Shown here piece after piece: positions 7,870-15,907 of a stretch of DNA of 64,000 bases. The position numbers and the translations under genes are program-made. Each line of letters opens with the position of its first letter. Position 1 is the first letter of the stretch. The notes below the pieces were generated by a model. It was not told the origin of the DNA and did not search any database. It was given only the letters and a program-made list of their open reading frames with translations. This stretch comes from Azospirillum thermophilum (lineage in GTDB: Bacteria; Pseudomonadota; Alphaproteobacteria; Azospirillales; Azospirillaceae), in NCBI RefSeq assembly GCF_003130795.1, contig NZ_CP029357.1, forward strand, positions 248,001-312,000. Direction: 5' to 3'.

Positions 7870-9123
7870 TCAGGCGGACCACGGGCACAGCCGCCTCCGG
7901 CGCAGGAACACAAGGCAGGCGCCGAGGACCATCAGCTCGCCGCAGAGGTTCGCCACGGCCCCCGCCAGGGCGTCGATCTGCCAGCCGAGCGCCGCGCACA
8001 GGGCGAGCCGCAGGCAGCCGCTCGCCAGATAGAGGTTGCGCAGCCACCCCTCCAGCCCGGAGGGGATCATCCACTGCACCCCCAGCGTGATGTTCACCGT
8101 CAGCAGAAGCGGCAGCGGGCTCAGCAGCCGCAGCATGTCGGCCGCCGCACTCCCCTCGCCGGCCGCGGCACCCAGCACCGCCCGCATGATCGGCTCGGCC
8201 CCCAGCAGCATGACCAGCCCGGCGAGCGCCGCCAGCCCGCCGGCGCGCAGCATCGCCCAGCGCCACAGCCGGGCCGCCGCCTCGCGGGATTCGGCCATCA
8301 GCGCCGTCACGCTGGGGAACAGCGCCGTGCGCAGCGGCCCGATCAGCCCGCTCGCCGCCCGCGCCAGCTTGTCGGCGGCGACGAAGACGCCGACCGACTG
8401 CGGCGTGCTCACCGCCCCCAGCACGATCGGCAGCAGGGCGTCGAAGACGTTGCTGCCGAGGAAGAGCTGGAAGAAGCGCCAGCCGTCGCGCAGCGGCGTC
8501 CCCGGCGCGCGGAGATGGCGCGGCCCGAAGCCGGTCTGCCGCCGCACCAGCAGGATGCCGTAGGCCAGCAGGCCGCTCCAGCTCGCCGCCTGCGCCGCGA
8601 AATAGATCCAGGCGTCCTCCGGCCCGCGCAGGAACAGGACGAGGACCGCCAGCGTCGCCAGCCGCGACAGGATGGTCGCCGCGGCGATGCGGTTGGGCTG
8701 CTCGGTCCCCAGGAAGAACCACATCGGGTCCTGCGCCTGGGCGACCGCGGCGAGCAGGGCGAGCGCCGGCAGCCACGGGTCGTCGCCGCCATGCGGGATC
8801 GCCAGCCCCACGCCGTAGAGCGGCAGCGCCAGCAGCAGGGCGACCAGCAGCTTGGCCGCGGTGACGGAGCCGAACAGCCCGGCCAGATCGGCGGCGCAGG
8901 CCTGCCGGCGGGCCGCCGTCCGCGTGGCGGAGACGTGGAACCCGTACTCCAGCGGGATCAGGGCGAGCTGGGCGAAGGTCATCAGCAGGGCGGTCCGCCC
9001 CCATCCCTCCGGCCCCAGCGTCCGCGCCAGCAGCGGGATCGTCAGCAGCGTGACGAGATACTGCATCATCTGCGCGCCGAACAGCGCCGGCAACTGCCGC
9101 ATGACCTTGGCGCCGACGCTCAT
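7870..9123 (-). CDS. polysaccharide biosynthesis flippase (Wzx/MOP superfamily)
   Basis: About 417 residues, dominated by 11-12 hydrophobic helices. The start MRQLPALFGAQMMQYLVTLLTIPLLARTLGPEGWG is the standard first pair of helices of O-antigen/EPS flippases, and a second half repeats the pattern (FFQLFLGSNVFDALLPIVLG). It would move lipid-linked sugar repeat units across the inner membrane. The ATG at 9123 (MSVGAKVMRQ) was chosen over an upstream in-frame start, which would add 27 residues of Arg-rich sequence. It is the first gene of a two-gene unit with the GT2 gene. No polymerase or chain-length regulator is nearby, so this is a small glycan locus or one piece of a scattered system. Confidence 0.88.
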   Translation of the reverse strand: MSVGAKVMRQLPALFGAQMMQYLVTLLTIPLLARTLGPEGWGRTALLMTFAQLALIPLEYGFHVSATRTAARRQACAADLAGLFGSVTAAKLLVALLLALPLYGVGLAIPHGGDDPWLPALALLAAVAQAQDPMWFFLGTEQPNRIAAATILSRLATLAVLVLFLRGPEDAWIYFAAQAASWSGLLAYGILLVRRQTGFGPRHLRAPGTPLRDGWRFFQLFLGSNVFDALLPIVLGAVSTPQSVGVFVAADKLARAASGLIGPLRTALFPSVTALMAESREAAARLWRWAMLRAGGLAALAGLVMLLGAEPIMRAVLGAAAGEGSAAADMLRLLSPLPLLLTVNITLGVQWMIPSGLEGWLRNLYLASGCLRLALCAALGWQIDALAGAVANLCGELMVLGACLVFLRRRRLCPWSA

Positions 9124-9288
9124 GACCGCTTCACGCACTCCCGATGCTCGAACATCTGCCCGGCACCGCCCGGATGCCGCGTGCCGACGGCCCCTCCATA
9201 CCACAAATTCGCGTCCTGTCCGCGGGGTAAAACCGGGGCAACCGCCTGACGCTCCGGATCCGTGGGACGGGGCTCGGGGGGACGGGGC

Positions 9289-9957
9289 TCAGGCGGCCTT
9301 GCCGGTCAGCCCCAGCACGGCCAGCAGGTCGGTGCGCACCGATACGATGTGGTCGCGCAGGAAGCGGCAGGCCTCCTCCACCGCGCCGCGGCGGCACAGC
9401 GCGATCAGCTCGGCATGCTCCCGCTCGGCCTGCCCCAGGGCGGTGGTGGTCGTCAGTTGCAGGCGGGTATAGCGGTCGCTGGTCTGCAGCAGCGAGGTGA
9501 CGATCGCCAGCGTGCGCGGCTGGCGCGCCCTGGCATAGAGCGCCAGATGGAACTCGGCGTTCAGCGCGCCCCAGCTCGCCACGTCGCCGCCGGCGATGGC
9601 CGCCTCGAAGCGCTGCTGGATGCCGGCCAGCCGGCCGTAATCCGCCTCGTCCAGGGCGGGGGCCGAGCCGGCGAGCATGCGCGGCTCCAGGATGGCGCGC
9701 AGCTCGAACACGTCGTTGATCTCGTCGGCCGACAGGTCGGAGACGATGGCGCCCTTGTGCGGCACGATGCGCACCAGCCCTTCCGCCTCGAGCTGGAACA
9801 GCGCCTCGCGCACGGGGATGCGGCTGGTGCCGTACATCTCCGCCAGCGCATCCTGCCGAAGCTGGCTCCCGGCCGGATGCGTGCCGTCCAGGATGGCCTG
9901 CCGGACCTGATCGACGATCGCGGCCGACAGGGTGCGGTGTTTCAGCGTCTCTTTCAT
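9289..9957 (-). CDS. GntR-family transcriptional regulator, FCD domain (FadR subfamily)
   Basis: 222 residues. The winged helix occupies residues ~10-75 (VDQVRQAILDGTHPAGSQLR, then SRIPVREALFQLEAEGLVRI), followed by an all-helical FCD domain with the metal/effector-binding residues of the family in ELRAILEPRML, EFHLALYARA and EHAELIALC. FCD regulators usually answer to carboxylic-acid metabolites and repress adjacent catabolic genes. Here the neighbours are a flippase/glycosyltransferase pair downstream and two small unknown genes upstream, so the target is not obvious. It is not the UTRA type and is unlikely to be the nag regulator. Confidence 0.88.
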   Translation of the reverse strand: MKETLKHRTLSAAIVDQVRQAILDGTHPAGSQLRQDALAEMYGTSRIPVREALFQLEAEGLVRIVPHKGAIVSDLSADEINDVFELRAILEPRMLAGSAPALDEADYGRLAGIQQRFEAAIAGGDVASWGALNAEFHLALYARARQPRTLAIVTSLLQTSDRYTRLQLTTTTALGQAEREHAELIALCRRGAVEEACRFLRDHIVSVRTDLLAVLGLTGKAA

Positions 9958-10035
9958 CGTCCGCTTTGCTTAGCGGAAAAGCCGCCCGCCGCGCCACCGC
10001 ATTATGCGCTCCCTCCTGGCGCTCCCCCCTGGCGC

Positions 10036-10245
10036 TCAGGGCACGCCCGTCTCGCGGAGTCCGGCAGCGCTCTTGGCCCCGGTGAACAGGATGACGGCCC
10101 CCCGCTCGCGGAGCTGGACGTCGGCGTACCAGGTCCGCAGGCCCTGGGTTCTCGACCAGCGGCTGGGCGCGCCGAGGAACTGGTAGCCGGCGGCCCTCAG
10201 ATGGTCCTCGGCCTCCTGCCGGCTGGCGAATTTCAGGATCTCCAT
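10036..10245 (-). CDS. small hypothetical protein (69 aa)
   Basis: Not recognised. It starts MEILKFASRQEAEDHLRAAG and is rich in charged and aromatic residues (RWSRTQGLRTWYADVQLRER), with no signal peptide or membrane helix. The amphipathic SRQEAEDHLRAAGY pattern resembles a small alpha/beta fold that could be swapped between short cytosolic proteins. It overlaps the end of the preceding small gene by 13 bp, suggesting translational coupling and a joint role. Codon use matches the coding bias of the region, the main reason to accept it. Confidence 0.6.
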   Translation of the reverse strand: MEILKFASRQEAEDHLRAAGYQFLGAPSRWSRTQGLRTWYADVQLRERGAVILFTGAKSAAGLRETGVP

Positions 10246-10490
10246 CGCGCCCCCCGGTCCCCGGGGGCGGCCAGCTCCCGGTATCGGCGGGCGATGGCAA
10301 GGATGGTGTACAGCTCCCCGCCGTCCGTATGGATCTCGATGCGGTCCAGGTCGCGGGCCGGGGCGCGCTCCATCACGAAGATCACCGCGGCATCGACGCT
10401 GTCGAACTCCGGGGGACAGCCGAGCCAGAACCGCTTGTCGGTGCTCCACGTCACAAGGTCGGACCGGGGCCCTTGCACACGGCAGGCCAT
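10233..10490 (-). CDS. small hypothetical protein (85 aa)
   Basis: Not recognised. It starts MACRVQGPRSDLVTWSTDKR and contains AVIFVMERAPARDLDRIEIH followed by TDGGELYTILAIARRYREL, a compact alternating alpha/beta pattern without signal peptide or membrane segment. Its 3' end overlaps the start of the 69-residue gene by 13 bp on the same strand, so the two form a mini-operon. It is transcribed away from nagA's end, past an AT-rich stretch near 10.58 kb that also carries the nagA terminator. Confidence 0.6.
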   Translation of the reverse strand: MACRVQGPRSDLVTWSTDKRFWLGCPPEFDSVDAAVIFVMERAPARDLDRIEIHTDGGELYTILAIARRYRELAAPGDRGARWRS

Positions 10491-10582
10491 GGGCTCCTCC
10501 GTCGTGCCGGCGATCAGTCATGCTGACAACGTCCCACCTTGCGCGCCCGCCGCGGCGCTGTCCAACTGTTTCGGGGAAAAAC

Positions 10583-10617
10583 TATTTATTGCGGCGGAGC
10601 CTGCCCCGTCCGGCTCC
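10583..10617 (-). terminator. intrinsic terminator after nagA
   Basis: On the minus strand, directly after the nagA stop, GGAGCC and GGCTCC (10612-10617 and 10596-10601 in plus coordinates) form a 6-bp stem round a ten-base loop, followed a few bases later by an A/T-rich tract reading AATAAATAGTTTTT. This is the expected form of a Rho-independent terminator, although the stem is not immediately adjacent to the T-rich run. Confidence 0.5.
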
Positions 10618-10618
10618 C

Positions 10619-11782
10619 TCACCCCGCCGCCCGCCAGCCGCCCTCCACCCAGGTGCCGCGGACGGTCAGGTCGCGGCCCAGCAGCGTCAGGTCGGCCCGC
10701 CAGCCCGGCGCCACCCGGCCGCGCTCGCCCTCCAGCCCGAGGAACTGCGCCGGGTAGAGCGAGGCCATGCGCAGCCCCTCCTCCAGCGGCAGCCCCAGCA
10801 GGGCCGGGACGTTGCGCACCGCCGCCGCCATGTCCAGGTCGGCGCCGGCCAGCGTGCCGTCGGCCAGCACCAGCTTGCCGTCGCGCCGGTAGATCGTCCG
10901 GCCGTTCAGCAGGAAGCTGTCGGCGTCGGTGCCGGTCGGCGGCATGGCGTCGGTCACCAGCATCATCCTGCCGCGCGGCCGGGCCGCCACCGCGGCGCGC
11001 AGCATCAGCGGATGCACATGGTGCCCGTCGACGATCAGCCCGCACCAGGGCCGCCCGTCGGCCATCGCCGCCCCGGCCGGGCCGGGCTGGCGGTTGACGA
11101 TGCCGGGCATGGCGTTGAACAGGTGGGTCACGCCGCGCATGCCGAGATCGAGCGCCTCCACCACCCGCTCGGCGCTCGCCATGGTGTGGCCGACCGACAG
11201 GATCAGGCCGGCGGCGATCAGCCGGCAGATCGCCTCGTCCTCCACGCATTCCGGCGCCAGAGTCAGCAGCACCCGGCCGCCCGGCATCCGCGCCGGCAGG
11301 GCGCCGAGGAAGGCGAGGTCCGCCTCGTCCGGCCGGCGGACGAAGCGGCGGTCGTGCGCCCCCGCCCGCTCCAGGGCGATGAAGGGGCCTTCGAAATGGA
11401 TGCCCAGCACGCCGCCGCCCGGCGTCGCCACCGCGGCGACCGCCGCCTCGGCGGCGGACTGCAGGCACTCCGGCGTATCCGTGATGACGGTCGGCAGCAC
11501 CGCCGTGGTGCCGAAGCGCCGGTGCGCCGCCGCGATGGCGAGCGCGCCCTCGGCCGTCGGCGTCCCGTTGAACAGCACGCCGCCGCCGCCGTTCACCTGG
11601 ATGTCGATGAAGCCCGGCGCGATCAGGTCGCCGTCCTCCAGCCGCACGGTCTCCGCCGCCGGGGCGGCCCGTCCGGGGGCCAGGATGTCGAGGATGCGGC
11701 CCTCGCCGATCAGCAGGGCATGGCCGTCCAGGATGGTCTCGCCCGTGAAGATCCGGGCACCGGTCAGAAGCTGGCGCATCAT
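10619..11782 (-). CDS. nagA: N-acetylglucosamine-6-phosphate deacetylase
   Basis: 387 residues. It removes acetate from GlcNAc-6-P in the cytoplasm to give GlcN-6-P. The amidohydrolase-type barrel shows the expected metal and catalytic residues: GFIDIQVNGGGG near residue 58, HFEGPF (metal Glu), SVGHTMA and VTHLFNAM (metal histidines), DGHHVHP, and the catalytic Asp in VTDAMPPTG. The start ATG (11782) overlaps the stop of the upstream deaminase gene as ATGA; a second Met follows immediately and could also be used. It forms an operon with the SIS deaminase, downstream of a promoter with nag-type half-sites. Together with NagE and MurQ it completes uptake and conversion of GlcNAc and MurNAc-derived sugar to fructose-6-P. 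Confidence 0.95.
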   Translation of the reverse strand: MMRQLLTGARIFTGETILDGHALLIGEGRILDILAPGRAAPAAETVRLEDGDLIAPGFIDIQVNGGGGVLFNGTPTAEGALAIAAAHRRFGTTAVLPTVITDTPECLQSAAEAAVAAVATPGGGVLGIHFEGPFIALERAGAHDRRFVRRPDEADLAFLGALPARMPGGRVLLTLAPECVEDEAICRLIAAGLILSVGHTMASAERVVEALDLGMRGVTHLFNAMPGIVNRQPGPAGAAMADGRPWCGLIVDGHHVHPLMLRAAVAARPRGRMMLVTDAMPPTGTDADSFLLNGRTIYRRDGKLVLADGTLAGADLDMAAAVRNVPALLGLPLEEGLRMASLYPAQFLGLEGERGRVAPGWRADLTLLGRDLTVRGTWVEGGWRAAG

Positions 11783-12837
11783 ACCGTCTCCGTCACCTTG
11801 CGCAGGTTGGGCGGCGTATCGGGGTCGAGCCCGCGGGCAAGCGCCAGCTCGTACACCGCCCCGTAGAAGCTCTGCAGATGGGCCAGCGGCGCCGCCTCCG
11901 CCGCCAGCCCGGCCGGCACCGGCAGCCGGACCGCCCCGGCCAGCCCGTCCTCGGTCGCGGCCACCGCGGCGCCCAGCCCGACCATCCGCTCCAGCACGGC
12001 GCGGGTGTGCGGTTCCGCCGCGTCCGCCTGGGTCAGCGCCAGCACCGGGAAGCCCGGCCCGACCAGCGCCAGCGGCCCGTGCACCACCTCGGCGGCGCTG
12101 AAGGCCTCGGCATGCAGCCGGCAGGTCTCCTTGAACTTCAGCGCCATCTCGGCCGCCGCGCCGAAGCCGATGCCGCGCCCCAGCACATAGAGCGACTGCG
12201 CCGCCGCCAGCGGCAGCAGCGCCGGCCGCCAGTCGCAGCCCTTCGCCGCCTCCAGCGTCTCCGGCAGGGCGGCCAGCGTCGCCGTCAGGGCCGGGTCCTG
12301 CTGCCAGTGCGCGACGAGCTGCAGATAGGCCGCCAGCGAGGCGATGCAGGACTTGGTCGCCGCCACGCTGCGCTCCGGCCCGGCGCACAGCGGCAGGCAA
12401 TGGTCGCACAAGGCCGCCAGCGGCGAGTCCTCGGCGTTCACGAATCCCAGAACCACCGCGCCGCCGGCCTTGGCCGCCTCGACCAGCTTCAGCAGGTCGG
12501 GGCTGCGGCCCGACTGCGAGACCGCGACGAACAGCGCCCCCTGCAGGTCGAGATGGCCGGAATAGACCGAGGCCACCGACGGCCCGATGGAGGCCACCGC
12601 GCGGCCCAGCCGCGTCTCGATCAGGTATTTGCCGTAGAGCGAGGCGTGGTCGGAGCTGCCCCGCGCGCAGGTCACCACGAAGCGCGGCGGCTGCCGGCGC
12701 AGCCGGTCGCCGATCTCCGCGAAGGCCGGGCCGCAGCGGTCCATCTGCCGCGCCACCACGGCCGGCGCCTCGGCCGCCTCCTGCGCCATCAGGGGAGTCT
12801 TGGGAGCTTGCGCTTCTGGAGCTCGGGCTTCGGTCAT
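11779..12837 (-). CDS. SIS-domain glucosamine-6-phosphate deaminase (NagB-II/AgaS type)
   Basis: About 352 residues. Two SIS domains: the first with CARGSSDHASLYGKYLIE, VAVSQSGRSPDLLKLVEAAK and a SVAATKSCIASLAAY helix; the second with YVLGRGIGFGAAAEMALKFK and EVVHGPLALV. This matches the isomerase half of GlmS without the glutaminase domain, the form described as NagB-II in Shewanella and other bacteria, converting GlcN-6-P to fructose-6-P plus ammonia. The ATG at 12837 has AGAGG upstream; a TTG at 12873 would place the start inside the operator region and is disfavoured. It is the first gene of the nagB-II-nagA operon with a 4-bp overlap. An AgaS role in galactosamine use is possible but less likely beside nagA. 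Confidence 0.88.
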   Translation of the reverse strand: MTEARAPEAQAPKTPLMAQEAAEAPAVVARQMDRCGPAFAEIGDRLRRQPPRFVVTCARGSSDHASLYGKYLIETRLGRAVASIGPSVASVYSGHLDLQGALFVAVSQSGRSPDLLKLVEAAKAGGAVVLGFVNAEDSPLAALCDHCLPLCAGPERSVAATKSCIASLAAYLQLVAHWQQDPALTATLAALPETLEAAKGCDWRPALLPLAAAQSLYVLGRGIGFGAAAEMALKFKETCRLHAEAFSAAEVVHGPLALVGPGFPVLALTQADAAEPHTRAVLERMVGLGAAVAATEDGLAGAVRLPVPAGLAAEAAPLAHLQSFYGAVYELALARGLDPDTPPNLRKVTETV

Positions 12838-12864
12838 GGCGCCTCTCGCGGCTGGGACGAAGGA

Positions 12865-12964
12865 GAATACCAATATAAGACCTTATGCCCCGGCAGGCCA
12901 GCCTTCATTGGGGTGGCCACGCGAGAATGATCATGCCTGCCACCGATCTCCAATAATACCACTT
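12865..12964 (-). promoter_or_regulatory. nagB-II/nagA promoter region with two GntR-type half-sites
   Basis: Reading on the minus strand, AAGTGGTATTATTGG (12964-12950) and ATTGGTATTC (12874-12865) flank the likely promoter. Both share the core found between murQ and gntR (AGTGGTATTA and the ATACCA inverse). Their presence at both nag loci supports one regulator controlling both operons. The rest of the 454-bp gap up to preT (12838-13291) shows no open frame with coding character. Confidence 0.5.
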
Positions 12965-13181
12965 CAACACCATCTGCCGGTGCCCATTCCGTGACCATCG
13001 ATCCGCCCTGCCGAATTTCCAGGCAGCCCCCGATCCGCCCAAGTCTTTGAAAAACAATCCGCCGTCCCAGCCATTCCCGCGCCGCCTCCCCCCGCCGGGG
13101 TCCGGCGGCGCGAAAACGGGCAGGCTTCTGTCGCCGATGCGGGCAAAGCCGGCTCCCCTCTCCCTGTCCGAATCGTCAGAA

Positions 13182-13199
13182 CCTGACCGGACAGTTAGC
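13182..13199. promoter_or_regulatory. candidate TetR-type operator upstream of preT
   Basis: CCTGACCGGACAGTTAGC lies ~95 bp before preT. It is an imperfect inverted repeat centred on ACCGGA, of the size TetR proteins bind, and nearly matches a perfect palindrome at 55256-55273. The pyrimidine operon encodes a TetR regulator, which makes it a reasonable ligand; no direct evidence. Confidence 0.3.
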
Positions 13200-13291
13200 T
13201 TTTCCGGGCCGGGCGCCGGCTTGGCGCGGCTTGGCACGCGGGTTGCTGATGTCCGGCCGTGCCGCCTCGCGACAGAAGGGACCGACCGCAC

Positions 13292-14584
13292 ATGACCCTG
13301 ACCGCTGACAGCCCGGCTTCCCCCTACGGCGACCTCATCCCGCCGCTCACCAAGGTCCAGGCGATGGCGGAGGCGAACCGCTGCCTCTACTGCTACGACG
13401 CCGCCTGCGTGCGCGCCTGCCCCACCGGCATCGACATCCCCGCCTTCATCCGCTCCATCGCCACCGGCAACCTGCGCGGCGCCGCCACCACCATCCTGGC
13501 GGAGAACATCATGGGCGGCACCTGCGGCCGCGTCTGCCCGACCGAGACGCTGTGCGAGCAGGCCTGCGTCCGCAACACGGCGGAGGAGCGGCCGGTCGCC
13601 ATCGGCCGGCTGCAGCGCCACGCCACCGACGGCCTGATGGCGACCGCCACCGCCCACCCCTTCACCCGCGCCCCCGCCACCGGCCGGCGCGTCGCCGTGG
13701 TCGGCGCCGGCCCGGCCGGCCTGTCCTGCGCCCACCGGCTCGCCATGCTGGGCCACGCGGTGACGGTGTTCGAGGCGAGGGCGAAGTCCGGCGGCCTCAA
13801 CGAATACGGCCTCGCCCCCTACAAGATGGCCGACGGCTTCGCCCAGCGCGAGGTCGCCTTCATCCTCGGCATCGGCGGCATCACGGTGGAGCATGGCCGC
13901 CGGCTCGGCGCCGACCTGTCGCTGGAGATGCTGCGCCGCGAATACGACGCGGTGTTCCTCGGCATCGGGCTCGGCGGCAGCAACCGCCTGAACATCCCCG
14001 GCGAGGACCGGCCGGGCGTCGAGGACGCCGTGGCCTTCATCGAGCGGGTGCGGCAGGCCGATCCCGCCGCCCCGCCGGCGGTCGGCCGCCGCGTCGTGGT
14101 GATCGGCGGCGGCAACACCGCGGTGGACGCCGCCATCCAGGCGAAGCGGCTGGGCGCGGAGGAGGTGACGCTGGTCTACCGCCGCGGCCGGGCCCAGATG
14201 GGCGCCACCGCCTGGGAGCAGGAGCTCGCCCAGACCAACGGCGTCGTGCTGAAGACCTTCGCCATGCCCACAGGCATCGGCCCCGACGGCGTGACCTTCG
14301 AGCATACGGCGCTTTCCGACGGCCGGCTGGCCGGCACCGGCCTCACCTTCCTGCAGCCGGCCGACATGGTGCTGAAGGCGGTCGGCCAGACCCTGCGCGC
14401 CGATGCGCTCGACGGGCTCACCCTCGCCGGCGGCAAGATCGTGGTGGACGGGGGCTTCCGCACCGCGCTGCCCAAGGTCTTCGCCGGCGGCGACTGCATC
14501 GCCAGCGGCGAGGATCTGACCGTCCAGTCCGTGCAGGACGGCAAGCTGGCCGCCCTGTCCATCCATTCCTTCCTGACCGCCTGA
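13292..14584 (+). CDS. preT: NAD-dependent dihydropyrimidine dehydrogenase, flavoprotein subunit
   Basis: 430 residues. An N-terminal domain with cysteine clusters for Fe-S centres (CLYCYDAACVRACPTGIDIP; CGRVCPTETLCEQACV) is followed by FAD/NAD-binding Rossmann repeats (AVVGAGPAGLSCAHRLAMLG; VVIGGGNTAVDAAIQAKRLG) and the C-terminal VFAGGDCIASGEDLTVQSVQ. PreT passes electrons from NADH to PreA, which reduces uracil and thymine, the first step of reductive pyrimidine breakdown. The ATG at 13292 follows AGAAGGGA. It is the first gene of a five-gene set with preA, amidohydrolase, tetR and dihydropyrimidinase; the 19-bp gap to preA implies co-transcription. Confidence 0.93.
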   Translation: MTLTADSPASPYGDLIPPLTKVQAMAEANRCLYCYDAACVRACPTGIDIPAFIRSIATGNLRGAATTILAENIMGGTCGRVCPTETLCEQACVRNTAEERPVAIGRLQRHATDGLMATATAHPFTRAPATGRRVAVVGAGPAGLSCAHRLAMLGHAVTVFEARAKSGGLNEYGLAPYKMADGFAQREVAFILGIGGITVEHGRRLGADLSLEMLRREYDAVFLGIGLGGSNRLNIPGEDRPGVEDAVAFIERVRQADPAAPPAVGRRVVVIGGGNTAVDAAIQAKRLGAEEVTLVYRRGRAQMGATAWEQELAQTNGVVLKTFAMPTGIGPDGVTFEHTALSDGRLAGTGLTFLQPADMVLKAVGQTLRADALDGLTLAGGKIVVDGGFRTALPKVFAGGDCIASGEDLTVQSVQDGKLAALSIHSFLTA

Positions 14585-14603
14585 CCGAAGGGGGGCCGAA
14601 CCC

Positions 14604-15872
14604 ATGGCCGATCTGACCTGCACCATCGCCGGCATCCGCTCGCCCAACCCCTTCTGGCTGGCCTCCGCCCCGCCAACCGACAAGGCCTACAACGTGCTGC
14701 GCGCCTTCCGGGCCGGCTGGGGCGGCGTGGTGTGGAAGACGCTGGGCGAGGACCCGCCGGTGGTCAACGTCTCCTCCCGCTACGGCGCCCACCACGACAC
14801 CGAGCGGCGCCTCTACGGCATCAACAACATCGAGCTGATCTCCGACCGCCCGCTGGAGGTCAACCTGCGCGAGATCGCCGAGGTCAAGAAGGCCTTCCCC
14901 GACCGCGCCATGGTCGTCTCGCTGATGGCGCGCATCGAGGAGGAGGCCTGGGCCGGCCTCGCCCGCCGGATCGAGGCGACGGGCTGCGACGGGCTGGAGC
15001 TCAACCTCGGCTGCCCGCACGGCATGTGCGAGCGCGGCATGGGCTCCGCCATCGGACAGGTGCCGGAGATGGTGGAGCAGGTCACCCGCTGGGTGAAGGC
15101 GGCCACCCGCCTGCCGGTGATCGTGAAGCTGACCCCCAACATCACCAACATCCTGTGGTCGGCGGAGGCCGCCAAGCGCGGCGGCGCCGACGCGGTGTCG
15201 CTGATCAACACCGTCAACTCCATCGTCGCGGTCGACCTCGACGCCATGGCCCCCACCCCCGTGGTGGACGGCAAGGGCAGCCACGGGGGCTATTGCGGCC
15301 CGGCGGTGAAGCCGATCGCCCTCAACATGGTGGCGGAGATCGCCCGCAACCCGGCGACCGCCGGTCTGCCGATCTCCGGCATCGGCGGCGTCACCACCTG
15401 GCGCGACGCGGCGGAGTTCCTGGCGCTGGGCGCGTCGGGCGTCCAGGTCTGCACCGCCGCCATGACCTACGGCTTCAAGATCGTCGAGGATCTGGCCGGC
15501 GGCCTGTCCAACTGGATGGACGACAAGGGCTACCGCTCGCTCGACCAGCTCACCGGCCGCGCCGTGCGCAACGTGGTGAACTGGAACGACCTCAACATGA
15601 ACTTCTCGGCCAAGGCGGTGATCGACCCGGCGCTGTGCATCGACTGCGGCCGCTGCCACGTCGTCTGCGAGGACACCTCGCACCAGGCGATCCGCATCGA
15701 CCCCGGCGAGGGCCGCCGCCTCTTCACCGTGATCGACGCGGAGTGCGTGGGCTGCAACCTCTGCTCCCACGTCTGCCCGGTTCCCGACTGCATCACCATG
15801 CGGCCGGAGGACACCGGCCTGCCCTACGTCACCTGGCCGCAGGACCCGCGCAACCCGCTGCGCACCGCCTGA
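14604..15872 (+). CDS. preA: NAD-dependent dihydropyrimidine dehydrogenase, catalytic subunit
   Basis: 422 residues. The FMN-binding dihydroorotate-dehydrogenase-like barrel (SPNPFWLASAPPTDKAYNV; ELNLGCPHGMCERGMGSAIG; VIVKLTPNITNI; GIGGVTTWRDAAEFLALGAS) is followed by a C-terminal ferredoxin domain with two 4Fe-4S cysteine sets (CIDCGRCHVVC and CVGCNLCSHVC). It reduces uracil/thymine to the dihydro forms, paired with PreT. The pyrimidine-site segment CPHGMCERGMG is clear. It lies between preT and the amidohydrolase with short gaps. Confidence 0.95.
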   Translation: MADLTCTIAGIRSPNPFWLASAPPTDKAYNVLRAFRAGWGGVVWKTLGEDPPVVNVSSRYGAHHDTERRLYGINNIELISDRPLEVNLREIAEVKKAFPDRAMVVSLMARIEEEAWAGLARRIEATGCDGLELNLGCPHGMCERGMGSAIGQVPEMVEQVTRWVKAATRLPVIVKLTPNITNILWSAEAAKRGGADAVSLINTVNSIVAVDLDAMAPTPVVDGKGSHGGYCGPAVKPIALNMVAEIARNPATAGLPISGIGGVTTWRDAAEFLALGASGVQVCTAAMTYGFKIVEDLAGGLSNWMDDKGYRSLDQLTGRAVRNVVNWNDLNMNFSAKAVIDPALCIDCGRCHVVCEDTSHQAIRIDPGEGRRLFTVIDAECVGCNLCSHVCPVPDCITMRPEDTGLPYVTWPQDPRNPLRTA

Positions 15873-15907
15873 TCCTCCCCCTTTCCGGGACCTTGGAGAC
15901 AGCACCG

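Noticed and set aside
12873..12873. TTG start giving a 364-residue SIS deaminase
   Set aside because: It would place the first codons inside the candidate operator; the ATG at 12837 has a better ribosome-binding site.
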